A stretch of 62,791 nucleotides of DNA, from positions 1-62,791 of the forward strand of contig JALCDB010000002.1 in the NCBI GenBank assembly GCA_022641095.1, given 5' to 3'. Source of the DNA: Bacilli bacterium (lineage in GTDB: Bacteria; Bacillota_I; Bacilli_A; RFN20; CAG-826). The notes beneath the pieces were generated by a model. The model was not told the DNA's origin. It saw nothing but the letters and a program-made list of their open reading frames with translations, and did no database searches. The translations under genes and the position numbers were made by a program. Below, piece by piece: positions 15,961 to 23,742 of this stretch; the first letter of the stretch is position 1; every line of letters starts with the position of its first letter.

Positions 15961-16052
15961 GGAGGCGTACCCAAGCGGCTTAAGGGGTCGGTCTTGAAAA
16001 CCGATAGTGGGGCCTCGCTCCAGCTAGAGTTCGAATCTCTACGCCTCCGCCA
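15961..16052 (+). tRNA. tRNA-Ser(TGA)
   Basis: Class II tRNA: acceptor GGAGGCG / CGCCTCC, anticodon loop CTTGAAA giving TGA, long variable arm (AGTGGGGCCTCGCTCC region), T-loop TTCGAAT, discriminator G and CCA. Seven bases after tRNA-Ile. Confidence 0.95.
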
Positions 16053-16064
16053 AATCAAACGCTG

Positions 16065-16091
16065 CGAGCCATCGGAAGAAGGCTCGTTTTT
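16065..16091 (+). terminator. terminator after tRNA-Ser
   Basis: CGAGCC / GGCTCG hairpin with ten-base loop followed by TTTTT. Confidence 0.85.
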
Positions 16092-16268
16092 CATTTTCGA
16101 AGGAAAGGTGGCTGACGATTCTCACTTGGCCTAATGCGGTTGGTTTATAACTGCGTCGCGAGATATTTTTGTCGTCAATGGTGAGTTCCTTGGCCACAAA
16201 AACGTTTTCCTTAGGGAAATAGCGCATTCGTATTTGAATGAGATGCATAAGAAGGCTTACGCTTACTG

Positions 16269-16373
16269 ATGAGCAAAAAGGCTCGCAAGAGTGTTGCGGC
16301 AGCGGGATCTGGAGGTTCTTTGGAAACCAAGGAAATTATTGGCATTCATAAGGATATCAAACGCCCATTCTAG
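16269..16373 (+). CDS. very short reading frame, possible peptide gene
   Basis: A 34-residue frame (MSKKARKSVAAAGSG at the start) whose ATG overlaps the stop of an eight-residue frame (TGATG), followed directly by an ACGC/GCGT hairpin with TTTTTT (16360-16386). The peptide is basic at its start and glycine/serine-rich in the middle. It lies in the otherwise empty 416-bp stretch between tRNA-Ser and the secreted-protein gene. Coding status is doubtful; no family recognised. Confidence 0.2.
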   Translation: MSKKARKSVAAAGSGGSLETKEIIGIHKDIKRPF

Positions 16374-16407
16374 ACGAGCGTTTTTTGAAGCGTCACTCGA
16401 ATGACAT

Positions 16408-16446
16408 AAAAAAACGGTTGTCAAGATTGCTCCTGACAACCGTTTT
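16408..16446 (-). terminator. terminator of the secreted SipW-dependent-type protein gene
   Basis: Perfect 13-bp inverted repeat AAAACGGTTGTCA / TGACAACCGTTTT; on the minus strand the second arm runs on into a T tract. Confidence 0.85.
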
Positions 16447-16468
16447 AGAAGTCTAAGCGTTGCCTAGA

Positions 16469-17347
16469 TCAGGAAATGGTGACGCCGTTGATGGCAAACA
16501 GTTCGATGCTCATGTTGGTCTCGGACTGAATGATGTTGTCGAGGCACTTTGGGTTGGTGCCCTCGATCCACATAACGAAATTGACGGTTTTGGTTCCAGA
16601 AGCCGCAAGGTGGCAAACGGTTTGCCCATCGCCGACAGTGGCGCCGTCATTCGTCGTCGGATTGACGAATTGGCCCGTTCTCCAGGTCGGAACCGCCGTG
16701 GTGTCGATGCTGATGAGTTTGTACTTGGAAACGCCGTAAGCGGAATCCTCCGCCACGTCGGTCTTTTTCACATATTGGTAAGTAACGCCGTCATCGGCGT
16801 TGCATTGCCATGTGGAGATGAGGGAACTATCAGCGGGATCAACGACGGCGACGCGAGCGCAAGCAGCGGCCTTCACATCGTTGGAGTCACTGCTGTCGAC
16901 AGGAGTGACGGAACTGTTGGCACCCATATAAACGTAGACGTCATTAGTCGGGTTGTCGTTGGTGATCGTCGCGCCGAATTCGACCCAGTGCCCTTGAATT
17001 GCGGTGTAAGGATTGAATCCGCTTGCGACTTTGTTTGGATAATCGGTCCAAATCGGGCGGTAGAAAGTGACGCCGTCGCCGGAGATGTCCGTGACGTCGC
17101 ACGTTGCGGTGACGTTAAAGCCGTTTCCAACGGTCGAGACATCCTTGGTGGAGTCTATTCCGTTTCCCGTGACAGCGCTATACGTCACGCTGATTTGGGC
17201 GTTGTTCGCCTGAATGTAGGCGTGGGTGAACCCGATTTGAGCGGTGTTCTGCGTGGTAAACCAAGCGAATGTGGAGACGGCCGCGACGCCAACCGTGCCG
17301 GCTAGGACGGCCGCTAAGCCGAGAATAACTTTGCTCTTGCTTTTCAT
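16469..17347 (-). CDS. secreted protein with SipW-dependent-type signal peptide (TasA/camelysin-like)
   Basis: A 292-residue exported protein. The N-terminus MKSKSKVILGLAAVLAGTVG followed by STFAWFTTQNTA is the signature of SipW-dependent signal peptides (TasA, camelysin and relatives), with cleavage expected near residue 25-30. The mature part is rich in T, S, N and D and strand-forming, without cell-wall anchor or membrane segment. The C-terminus has a W-I-E-G-x3-P-x-C block and a final strand that recur in the proteins at 18510 and 19602. A SipW-like peptidase lies at 23739. The ATG at 17347 follows an AGAGAGGA ribosome site. Filament formation is inferred from family resemblance only. Confidence 0.8.
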   Translation of the reverse strand: MKSKSKVILGLAAVLAGTVGVAAVSTFAWFTTQNTAQIGFTHAYIQANNAQISVTYSAVTGNGIDSTKDVSTVGNGFNVTATCDVTDISGDGVTFYRPIWTDYPNKVASGFNPYTAIQGHWVEFGATITNDNPTNDVYVYMGANSSVTPVDSSDSNDVKAAACARVAVVDPADSSLISTWQCNADDGVTYQYVKKTDVAEDSAYGVSKYKLISIDTTAVPTWRTGQFVNPTTNDGATVGDGQTVCHLAASGTKTVNFVMWIEGTNPKCLDNIIQSETNMSIELFAINGVTIS

Positions 17348-17583
17348 AAAAAAATAAATCCTCTCTATTTTTGAAACAAGTTCGTGATAGCGATGGATTC
17401 CAATGGTTTTCGTAACACCGCATTGCGAATGGGCAATGTGCTGATCTGACTCGACGGGGGCAACCGTCTTCGCCAAACGAGCACTTATATATTACACCCA
17501 CGCGACCCCCTCGCAAGCGTTATTTTTTAGGGTTAAATGCGTATAGTGGGCGCATGCGCGCGCAAAGAATGTCACGTTGCGTA

Positions 17584-17613
17584 TTGAAAAGTATCTTTTT
17601 AGTAGTTTATAAT
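17584..17613 (+). promoter_or_regulatory. promoter in the gap before the 125-residue membrane protein
   Basis: TTGAAA (17584-17589), 18-bp spacer, TATAAT (17608-17613), directed toward the gene at 17725. A second -10-like box, TAAAAT, lies near 17696, about 25 bp upstream of that ATG. The remainder of the 377-bp gap shows no other feature I can support. Confidence 0.6.
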
Positions 17614-17724
17614 CGATGTTAAGCAAGGTGGTACACCGATATTATAGAAATTGGCTTAAAAATGCCGATTCCGTGAAAACGGCCATGAATCTATGCTAAA
17701 ATAACCGGGACAAGGTCTAGGAAA

Positions 17725-18102
17725 ATGGATAAAGATCAAAAAAAGATTCTGACAATCGTCGGCATTGTCGAAGCAGTTATTCTCGTTTTTTGTCTAACCG
17801 TTTCAATCATCGTCTTGGCAAAATGGGACAGCGCTCTCCTCACTTATGAATCAAGAGCGAGAGTCAACGGAGCCTTTATCGCTTGGTTTCAAAGCAATCC
17901 AACGCTGTTCTTCATCATTATCGTTCTTCCGGTTTTTATCATTTTCTTGATTGATGCCATTTATTTAATCGTTTACGCTTCCAAGAAACCGAGCGCCATC
18001 ACCGCCGACGAACGCGAAGCCATCCAAGCTCAGGCTCGCGAAGAGGCCCGCAAAGAAATCGAAGCCGAAATGGCGGCCGAAAAAAAGCCTGAAGGCAAGT
18101 GA
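17725..18102 (+). CDS. two-helix membrane protein, unknown function
   Basis: A 125-residue protein with transmembrane helices at about 8-33 and 60-86 and a highly charged C-terminal helix (ADEREAIQAQAREEARKEIE onward) predicted to form a cytoplasmic coiled coil. No family recognised. It lies between the divergent secreted-protein gene and the riboswitch, and is closed by its own terminator at 18127, so it is transcribed separately from the large operon. The lysine/glutamate-rich tail resembles those on the DUF2357 and SipW-like proteins of the operon, a hint of a shared role. Confidence 0.75.
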   Translation: MDKDQKKILTIVGIVEAVILVFCLTVSIIVLAKWDSALLTYESRARVNGAFIAWFQSNPTLFFIIIVLPVFIIFLIDAIYLIVYASKKPSAITADEREAIQAQAREEARKEIEAEMAAEKKPEGK

Positions 18103-18126
18103 GGGAAACACTTAGCGATTCGTCAA

Positions 18127-18156
18127 CGCAATCACTTGATGTGAGTTGCGTTTTTG
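18127..18156 (+). terminator. terminator after the 125-residue membrane protein
   Basis: CGCAA-CAC pairs with GTG-TTGCG around a short internal bulge and five-base loop, followed by TTTTTG. Confidence 0.75.
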
Positions 18157-18184
18157 TTTGCGGTGGTCGAAGAAATACGGAATC

Positions 18185-18213
18185 TTGACATCCAGCCTAG
18201 TAAGCACTATTCT
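18185..18213 (+). promoter_or_regulatory. sigma-70 promoter of the riboswitch operon
   Basis: Perfect -35 TTGACA (18185-18190), 17-bp spacer and TATTCT -10 (18208-18213). Predicted start near 18220, at the first base of the c-di-GMP aptamer. Confidence 0.85.
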
Positions 18214-18221
18214 ATTTTCGT

Positions 18222-18300
18222 AAAGGGCAAAACCGACGTAAGTCGGCGACGCAAAACTATAGGGCCTTCCAATAAAATCGCGGATGGCAGCCAGTTGCCA
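18222..18300 (+). ncRNA. class I cyclic-di-GMP riboswitch (GEMM-I)
   Basis: The RNA follows the GEMM-I layout in order: GGGCAAAACC, a short stem closed by a GUAA tetraloop (GAC-GTAA-GTC), GGCGACGCAAA, a tetraloop-receptor-like segment AGGGCCTTCC, a second stem, then GGATGGCAGCC and AGTTGCC closing P1 with the initial GGCAA. All landmark elements of the Vc2-type aptamer are present. It sits in the leader of an operon that encodes an EAL phosphodiesterase and degenerate GGDEF/EAL proteins, so c-di-GMP is the expected ligand. Confidence 0.9.
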
Positions 18301-18360
18301 GGAACAGAGGCAGCGCAGGTGGTTGACTTTGTGGGCAACTCAGCTAGCCATCTTGTTTTT
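18283..18360 (+). terminator. riboswitch-controlled intrinsic terminator (expression platform)
   Basis: GATGGC and AGTTGCC, which close the aptamer, can instead pair with GGGCAACT (18333-18340) and GCCATC (18347-18352) downstream, immediately before TTGTTTTT. The aptamer and terminator therefore exclude each other: ligand-bound RNA should allow read-through, making this an ON switch. The loop of the terminator stem is long (about 33 bases), so it may need stepwise folding. Confidence 0.6.
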
Positions 18361-18497
18361 GTTCCTTAGGGCTTGTCGAAGGATCATGACGCCCCAACTC
18401 ACGTATTCTAATGGTAAACGCAAGTTTGGTTGGAGCTTAAGGGTTCAGGGATAAGTAGTTTTATCTATCCCACTCTCAGATTGAGTTTGATTTTCGG

Positions 18498-18503
18498 TAT
18501 ATC
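18498..18503 (+). promoter_or_regulatory. possible leaderless internal promoter -10
   Basis: TATATC ends six bases before the ATG at 18510. No good -35 is visible, so this may be weak or fortuitous. If active it would bypass the riboswitch. A GGGATA/TATCCC hairpin lies just upstream (18450-18473). Confidence 0.3.
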
Positions 18504-18509
18504 TTTGGA

Positions 18510-19535
18510 ATGGATCAACAAAAGCCTGATTTTCAAAACCAAAACACATCTCCGGCGAAAGTGGGTGTTGGGGAAGACGCAAATGCGTCTTCTTCTTTAA
18601 CGCCCGCGCCTGCGCCCAGGAGCGCTCCCACGAATGCGCCAACGCCCGCGAAGGGCGATGGCAAAGCCGTGAGCCCTACCCCGACCACTGACCCGAAGAA
18701 GGGCCCGGCGGGCAAGGACAGCAAAGCCGCTCCAAGAGCTTACCGGACGATATCCAACGAGAGGTTCGTGAGGCGCCGCAAGCAGAAGCGCGTCGCTCTC
18801 GTGATTTTGAGCATAGCGGCTACCGGTTGTTTCGTTTTGGGGATGGTTGCCTTCTTGGGCAATTTCTCCGGTCAGTTTACCGTCAAGATTGACCCATCGG
18901 CCAACTTGACGATGGATGCCGATAACGATTCGTTCGATACGAAGACGTCGTACCTTAAGGCCACGGGCCTCGAGGCTGCGACGACTTACTTGGCCGATTC
19001 GCTTCCCGAGGCCGATGCCATCGACACCACTCCGGGCGGTAGCAAAAACGGGTATCGCGTTAGCGAAAACCACCCGGAGCGAAGGATCGGTCAGTATATG
19101 GCGTATACGTTCTTCGTGCGCAACGTCGACGAGGAAGCGACCGCTTTCTCAATGCGACTTAACATCGATTCCTACAGCAATGGGGTCAATGGGACATGCT
19201 CTCTCATCGATATCCTGAGGGTTCGCTTGTTCGCCAATTCGATCAAGGTCGATGGTGCGGAAACCCATGATTTCGCCACTTATGCCAACATATCTGCAGA
19301 TGGCGTAACGCCTGAGATCGTGAGTCCGATTACCGGAACCAAAGAAGAGAACATGGCGCCGGCGACGCCCTTCGTCGGCGAGAAAACCGTAGCCGAAGAG
19401 GAATACACGTTGGACAGCATGGAAGACATGCGGTTCACGATCATCCTTTGGCTTGAGCCGGATGACCCCGAATGCCATGGCAGGGCTCCGGAAGACGCCT
19501 ACGTCTCCTTCTCCATGAATTTCGCCGTCTTGTAA
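18510..19535 (+). CDS. membrane-anchored SipW-dependent-like surface protein 1
   Basis: A 341-residue protein: residues 1-75 are a disordered proline/alanine/serine/lysine-rich cytoplasmic segment, 76-94 are strongly basic (RFVRRRKQKR), 95-116 form one transmembrane helix, and the rest is an extracellular strand-rich domain. Its C-terminal block, W-L-E-x-D-D-P-E-C followed by a strand ending FSMNFAVL, parallels those of the proteins at 16469 and 19602. The long cytoplasmic N-terminus is unusual for an exported filament subunit and could contact the AAA+ ATPase downstream. First gene after the c-di-GMP riboswitch. Role in a surface structure is inferred. Confidence 0.75.
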   Translation: MDQQKPDFQNQNTSPAKVGVGEDANASSSLTPAPAPRSAPTNAPTPAKGDGKAVSPTPTTDPKKGPAGKDSKAAPRAYRTISNERFVRRRKQKRVALVILSIAATGCFVLGMVAFLGNFSGQFTVKIDPSANLTMDADNDSFDTKTSYLKATGLEAATTYLADSLPEADAIDTTPGGSKNGYRVSENHPERRIGQYMAYTFFVRNVDEEATAFSMRLNIDSYSNGVNGTCSLIDILRVRLFANSIKVDGAETHDFATYANISADGVTPEIVSPITGTKEENMAPATPFVGEKTVAEEEYTLDSMEDMRFTIILWLEPDDPECHGRAPEDAYVSFSMNFAVL

Positions 19536-19601
19536 GGTCATAAAACGATAGAAATACATAAATTTAAAAACTATAAGGATCCGAGCAATCTTCGTCTGTT
19601 T

Positions 19602-20642
19602 TTGACGGGGATGGTTTTGTTTTCTTTGATCACGGGCGCTTTCGTGACCTCAACCGTGGCTTTCTTCGACATATCAAATAACTTGGTCGTCAACAACTTG
19701 GCCATGACTTTCGCCGACGAAGGCGGCATCAAGGTCGCCTTTTCCGAAGATGGCGAATACTATTCGGATGTCGGCTCGGATCTTCTTGAGGCGAATACGA
19801 GTTACGATCATGCGAAATCGTTGCTTCCGGTCACTTCCTCTTTCGAGAGCCAATGGCTGAATTCCTCAACCGTTTTCGATGAGACCGTTCCGCGGTTCCA
19901 TCTTAACCCGATTGACGATTCCATTGCTGACAAGGGATTCATCCAATTCCCCCTATTCGTGAAAACGGAGCGCGATGGCTATGTCTATCTCGACGATGCC
20001 ACGACGGTGGCCCCTAACGAAGCCGCCAATAGGAAAGCGGCCGCCAAATACGGCGTTTCCAGAGCCGCTCTCGACACGATCGCCAATTGCGTGAGGGTCA
20101 GTTTCTACACCGAGGAATACGGTTATCAGATTTATGAGCCAAACGTCACGAAACCGAGCGATACCGCTTTGGCGGGTCGGCTTGACTATTCGCCGGTCGA
20201 TAGTTACTACGACCATGAACGCGATGAGGGTTCGAACACGGATCGGGAAATCATCTACGGCGATTACAACTCTTCCGACAATCCCACGCTCTTCTATCGG
20301 CCGGCATCCGAGGAAGACAGCGAACTAATTGGGACCCGCTCTTGCTTCAACGCCTCGACGAAAGCCGGCGTTTCATCGCTTGACATCGATCGGAGCGTTT
20401 CCGAAGGCGGCCTTCTTATCGCCCACGAAAAAACGCTGACCCTCGCCGATCTTGATCAGCCCGCCTCGAACGAAGGGATTGGGCATCCGCTTCTCTATTG
20501 CCGCGCCGATGAGCCCCAAAGAATGGTTTTGTCCGTCTATATCGAGGGATGGGATCTCGATTGCATTGAGGCGGTGAATGAATCCTCGTTCGACATGAGC
20601 ATCGTTCTCACGGCGACGATCGATCAGCCGAAAACAGATTAA
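19602..20642 (+). CDS. membrane-anchored SipW-dependent-like surface protein 2
   Basis: From TTG at 19602 the protein has 346 residues: a hydrophobic signal/anchor (GMVLFSLITGAFVTSTVAFF) followed by a large strand-rich extracellular domain with many D, E, S and Y. The C-terminus has the V-Y-I-E-G-x3-D-C block and a final strand shared with the proteins at 16469 and 18510. The frame is open back to the previous gene's stop codon and encodes a plausible basic N-terminus (IHKFKNYKDPSNLRLFL), but contains no ATG, GTG or TTG there; an ATA at 19548 sits nine bases after AAGGT. The actual start is therefore uncertain. Confidence 0.75.
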   Translation: MTGMVLFSLITGAFVTSTVAFFDISNNLVVNNLAMTFADEGGIKVAFSEDGEYYSDVGSDLLEANTSYDHAKSLLPVTSSFESQWLNSSTVFDETVPRFHLNPIDDSIADKGFIQFPLFVKTERDGYVYLDDATTVAPNEAANRKAAAKYGVSRAALDTIANCVRVSFYTEEYGYQIYEPNVTKPSDTALAGRLDYSPVDSYYDHERDEGSNTDREIIYGDYNSSDNPTLFYRPASEEDSELIGTRSCFNASTKAGVSSLDIDRSVSEGGLLIAHEKTLTLADLDQPASNEGIGHPLLYCRADEPQRMVLSVYIEGWDLDCIEAVNESSFDMSIVLTATIDQPKTD

Positions 20643-20657
20643 AGGAGGCCATGCGTT

Positions 20658-22214
20658 ATGACCGAATTCTTCGATTACCTTAAGGAAATGCTGACCGCGT
20701 TCTTTCGGAACCTGGGCCAGTGGTTCGTCGACCGCTGGGCCTATCCATGGTTTCGTGTGGGAGGCGAATTCAGCTATTACGGCGATCTCTTCAACCAGTA
20801 TTCCCCTTCTTTCGGCGCCGGCGGCTGGGTGATGTTCATCGTTTTCGCCATCCTCTTCATCGCCCTTTTGGGCGCCCTTCTTTTCCTCCTTTTCTGGCTC
20901 ATAAGAAAGTACGTGAAGTTCTATCGGACCCAGGTTGAGAAAGACCGACTTCGGGACGAGGTGGAGAAACTCAACATCGAGCTCTATAACGCCATTCAGG
21001 AAAAGAACCGCGTCCTCGCCCTTCAGGTCGGCCAACTCGGCTTAAGGAAGCCCGAGGATGTCATGAACGCCGCCGCGGGCGGCGGCACGGGAGAGAAAAC
21101 CGATGAAGATCCTTCCTTTGCCAACGTCCGTTTCCCGCGCCTTTGCCAAATCGATCGGCGTTACGCCAATTTGGACACCAAAGTCGTCATGAAGCCCGAG
21201 GATATGCTGAGTCTTGAGGATATCGCCAAGCGCTTTCGCATGTTCGCGGCGAGTCAACTCGGCCTTTATTACACCATCGATACGATGCGGGTCCTCTTCG
21301 CCGCCATCGGCACCGGGCACCTCATCATCCTCGAAGGCATTTCTGGCACCGGAAAGACTTCTTTGCCCTACGCTCTTGGGCGCTTTTTCAAGCATCCGGC
21401 CGACATTTGCTCGGTTCAGCCGTCGTGGCGTGATCGCAGCGAGCTCCTCGGCTACTATAACGATTTCACCAAAAAATTCACCGAAACCGACTTCCTGCGG
21501 GCCGTTTACGAGGCGACCTATCGTCAGGATCCGACGCTCATCGTCCTCGACGAAATGAACCTCGCTCGCATCGAGTACTATTTCGCGGAGTTTCTCTCCA
21601 TCATGGAAATGCCGAACACCGCCGAGTGGAAGATCAACCTCATCGCCTCCAGCCGCGGCGACGATCCGAAACACCTTGAGGATGGCAAGCTTCTCATACC
21701 GCAGAACATTTGGTTCGTCGGGACCGCCAACAACGACGATTCGACCTTCACCATCACCGACAAGGTCTACGACCGCGCCATGTCGCTGTTCTTTTCCAAC
21801 AAAGGCATCGCCTTCGAGAAGGAGTTCACGGAACCCCTTCCGATGCCGGCCAGTTACCTCGAAAAACTCTTCGCAGACGCCAAGGCCGCCAATCCGATCA
21901 GCTCCGCCACCCTCAAAAAATTCGACGAGCTCGACACGTTCGTCATTAAAAACTTCCATCTCGCTTTCGGCAACCGTATCCTTAAGCAGATGCATGCCTT
22001 CGTCCCGATTTACGTCGCCTGCGGCGGCACCGAATACGACGCCATCGACTACGTCTTTTCCAACAAAGTCCTCAAGAAATTCGAGACGTTCAACCTTAGT
22101 TTCCTGCGTAACGAGCTCGTTGAGCTTGACCGCATGATAACGAAGCTCTTCGGCAAGAACGAGTTCCCTATTTCCCGGGATAAGATCAAGTTCTTCCTGA
22201 AGATGAACGCCTGA
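20658..22214 (+). CDS. membrane-tethered McrB-like AAA+ ATPase
   Basis: A 518-residue protein. After an amphipathic N-terminus comes one transmembrane helix (about 55-82), a coiled coil (about 88-125), a linker, and an AAA+ domain of the McrB subfamily: Walker A GISGTGKT (227-234), the McrB-type SVQPSWRDRSELLGYYN (252-268), Walker B LIVLDE (294-299), sensor-like GTANND (355-360) and R373 as candidate arginine finger. McrB is the GTP-driven motor of McrBC restriction, but that protein is soluble and carries a DNA-binding domain, which is absent here. AGGAGG ribosome site. Coupled with the DUF2357 gene downstream, it is probably the motor of an envelope-associated machine. Confidence 0.85.
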   Translation: MTEFFDYLKEMLTAFFRNLGQWFVDRWAYPWFRVGGEFSYYGDLFNQYSPSFGAGGWVMFIVFAILFIALLGALLFLLFWLIRKYVKFYRTQVEKDRLRDEVEKLNIELYNAIQEKNRVLALQVGQLGLRKPEDVMNAAAGGGTGEKTDEDPSFANVRFPRLCQIDRRYANLDTKVVMKPEDMLSLEDIAKRFRMFAASQLGLYYTIDTMRVLFAAIGTGHLIILEGISGTGKTSLPYALGRFFKHPADICSVQPSWRDRSELLGYYNDFTKKFTETDFLRAVYEATYRQDPTLIVLDEMNLARIEYYFAEFLSIMEMPNTAEWKINLIASSRGDDPKHLEDGKLLIPQNIWFVGTANNDDSTFTITDKVYDRAMSLFFSNKGIAFEKEFTEPLPMPASYLEKLFADAKAANPISSATLKKFDELDTFVIKNFHLAFGNRILKQMHAFVPIYVACGGTEYDAIDYVFSNKVLKKFETFNLSFLRNELVELDRMITKLFGKNEFPISRDKIKFFLKMNA

Positions 22215-22233
22215 TCCCCATAATTGCGGAAAC

Positions 22234-23742
22234 ATGAAATCACCGACTCTTAAAAATCTTCATGAAGCCTACCAAAAAAAGACGGATGCCCTCCAAGGCA
22301 ACGCCTCCTTTAAGAGTTTCGAAAGGACCGTGAGGCGCTCGGTCGACAATTTCGTTTTCCAGAAGGCGCGGACCGAAAGCAAGATGTTCGACCAAGCGTG
22401 GGTGGACGCTCTCGAAGAGGCCTTCCCGCATCTTGACCGCATCGTCAAAAACCCCCGCAACTTCATCAAGCAGGAAGGCGACGTTGTCATCGCCGCCTTA
22501 GCCAAGCGGGTCACCCCGGCATCCATCGCCCATCTTGCCAGCCACACCCAGTTCATCCGGAAGGTCAATGACGATGGTTCGATCGAGCCCGAGAAAATCC
22601 TTTCCGTCAACACCGAGGAGGATTTCCAGATTTACGAGAACCGCTTCGTCATGACCCTCATCAAAAAGGTCACCGAATTCGTCATGCGCCGCTACACGTA
22701 CATCATGACCCATATCGACACCCGCGACAGCGAGGTTTTGGTCATCCATTCCGTGAGTCAGTGGAAAGACATCACCTTCGAGGTGGATAATCGCGTGAAA
22801 CTATCGCGCCCATCCAGGGAGCCCGACGAGAAGAAAAACGCCGAGATTCTTGCCCGCATAAAAAAGATGAGAGGCCAACTCGACTACTACAACAAATCCA
22901 TTTTCATGAAGAACATGGAGAACGCCCGCCCGGTCCGCAACCCCATCCAGCAGACCAACCTGATCGTCAAGCATCCGGACTACAAAGCCGCGTATAAACT
23001 ATGGCGTTTCATCGACAAATACGACCGCCTTGGCGTCTCGTTCAGCGTCAGCGAGGCCGACCACGAATTCACCGATAAGTACGCCGATGAGGTCTATTCG
23101 TTGGTTTTGGGCTCGATCCTGACCCTTGAGACCAACTTGACCAATCTGGACGAAGTCCCCCCCGAAGAGATCAAAAACAAAGTGGTTTTGCCAAAAGTCC
23201 GGCTGACGCTTGAGGACGAGACATTCCTCGACAGAAAATTCGCCTATCATGAATTCCCGCTTTACGAAAAGGAACTAAGGGACCGCAAGCGGGCCCCCAA
23301 GAGCGCCGAGGAGATCCGCAAGGAGGAGTCGCAACGGATCGCCAAAGACTGGGACGAGAGCGAGAAAATCGAGGAAATCCGGGCTCACGAGGCCGCGATC
23401 AAGAAAAAAGAAGAGCTGGACGAGGCCGCCCGCAACGCCAAAATCAGGAAGCAGCGCCAAAAACAGCTCGCCGCGTGGGAGATCAAAGTCGCCCATTCGG
23501 CCAAACGGTTGCTTGAGGATGATTTGCGGCGGGCCAAGAAGAAGAAGGAGAAGGCCGAAAAGGAGGCCCTTTTGCGCGAAAAGGCCCTTCTTTCGGCCCA
23601 ACGGAAACGGGTCAAGGACGACGCCCTTCGCGACCACCGGATCGATTATATGCACCTTAAGAACCTGAGCGCCACCGGGCTCAATAACGGCAAACCGGCG
23701 ATCCCGGGGGCGAAAAAAGGCGAGGGGGGAAGCGAGGAATGA
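22234..23742 (+). CDS. DUF2357 (McrC N-domain-like) protein with charged C-terminal coiled coil
   Basis: A 502-residue protein. The NTEEDFQIYENRFVMTLIKK region near residues 128-148 is the hallmark of DUF2357 and McrC-like partners of McrB ATPases. McrC proteins continue into a PD-(D/E)xK nuclease; here I see no such motif, and residues about 370-470 are instead a lysine/glutamate-rich coiled coil, followed by a glycine-rich end. It should contact and stimulate the AAA+ ATPase encoded 20 bp upstream. No signal peptide or membrane segment. Its stop overlaps the SipW-like start by four bases. Confidence 0.75.
   Translation: MKSPTLKNLHEAYQKKTDALQGNASFKSFERTVRRSVDNFVFQKARTESKMFDQAWVDALEEAFPHLDRIVKNPRNFIKQEGDVVIAALAKRVTPASIAHLASHTQFIRKVNDDGSIEPEKILSVNTEEDFQIYENRFVMTLIKKVTEFVMRRYTYIMTHIDTRDSEVLVIHSVSQWKDITFEVDNRVKLSRPSREPDEKKNAEILARIKKMRGQLDYYNKSIFMKNMENARPVRNPIQQTNLIVKHPDYKAAYKLWRFIDKYDRLGVSFSVSEADHEFTDKYADEVYSLVLGSILTLETNLTNLDEVPPEEIKNKVVLPKVRLTLEDETFLDRKFAYHEFPLYEKELRDRKRAPKSAEEIRKEESQRIAKDWDESEKIEEIRAHEAAIKKKEELDEAARNAKIRKQRQKQLAAWEIKVAHSAKRLLEDDLRRAKKKKEKAEKEALLREKALLSAQRKRVKDDALRDHRIDYMHLKNLSATGLNNGKPAIPGAKKGEGGSEE

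Noticed and set aside
17614-17645. AAGGTGGTACACCG resembles the conserved T-box antiterminator sequence
   Set aside because: The conserved run is interrupted, there is no stem I or specifier region, no terminator follows and the next gene is not amino-acid related.
21042-22235. Long open frame (397 codons) antisense to the McrB-like gene
   Set aside because: It mirrors the sense codons, has no ribosome site or recognisable motif, and the sense protein has an intact AAA+ domain.
20658-23742. Type IV restriction system McrBC
   Set aside because: No DNA-binding domain and no nuclease motif, a transmembrane anchor is present, and the operon context is secretion and c-di-GMP. Kept as a motor-like pair instead.
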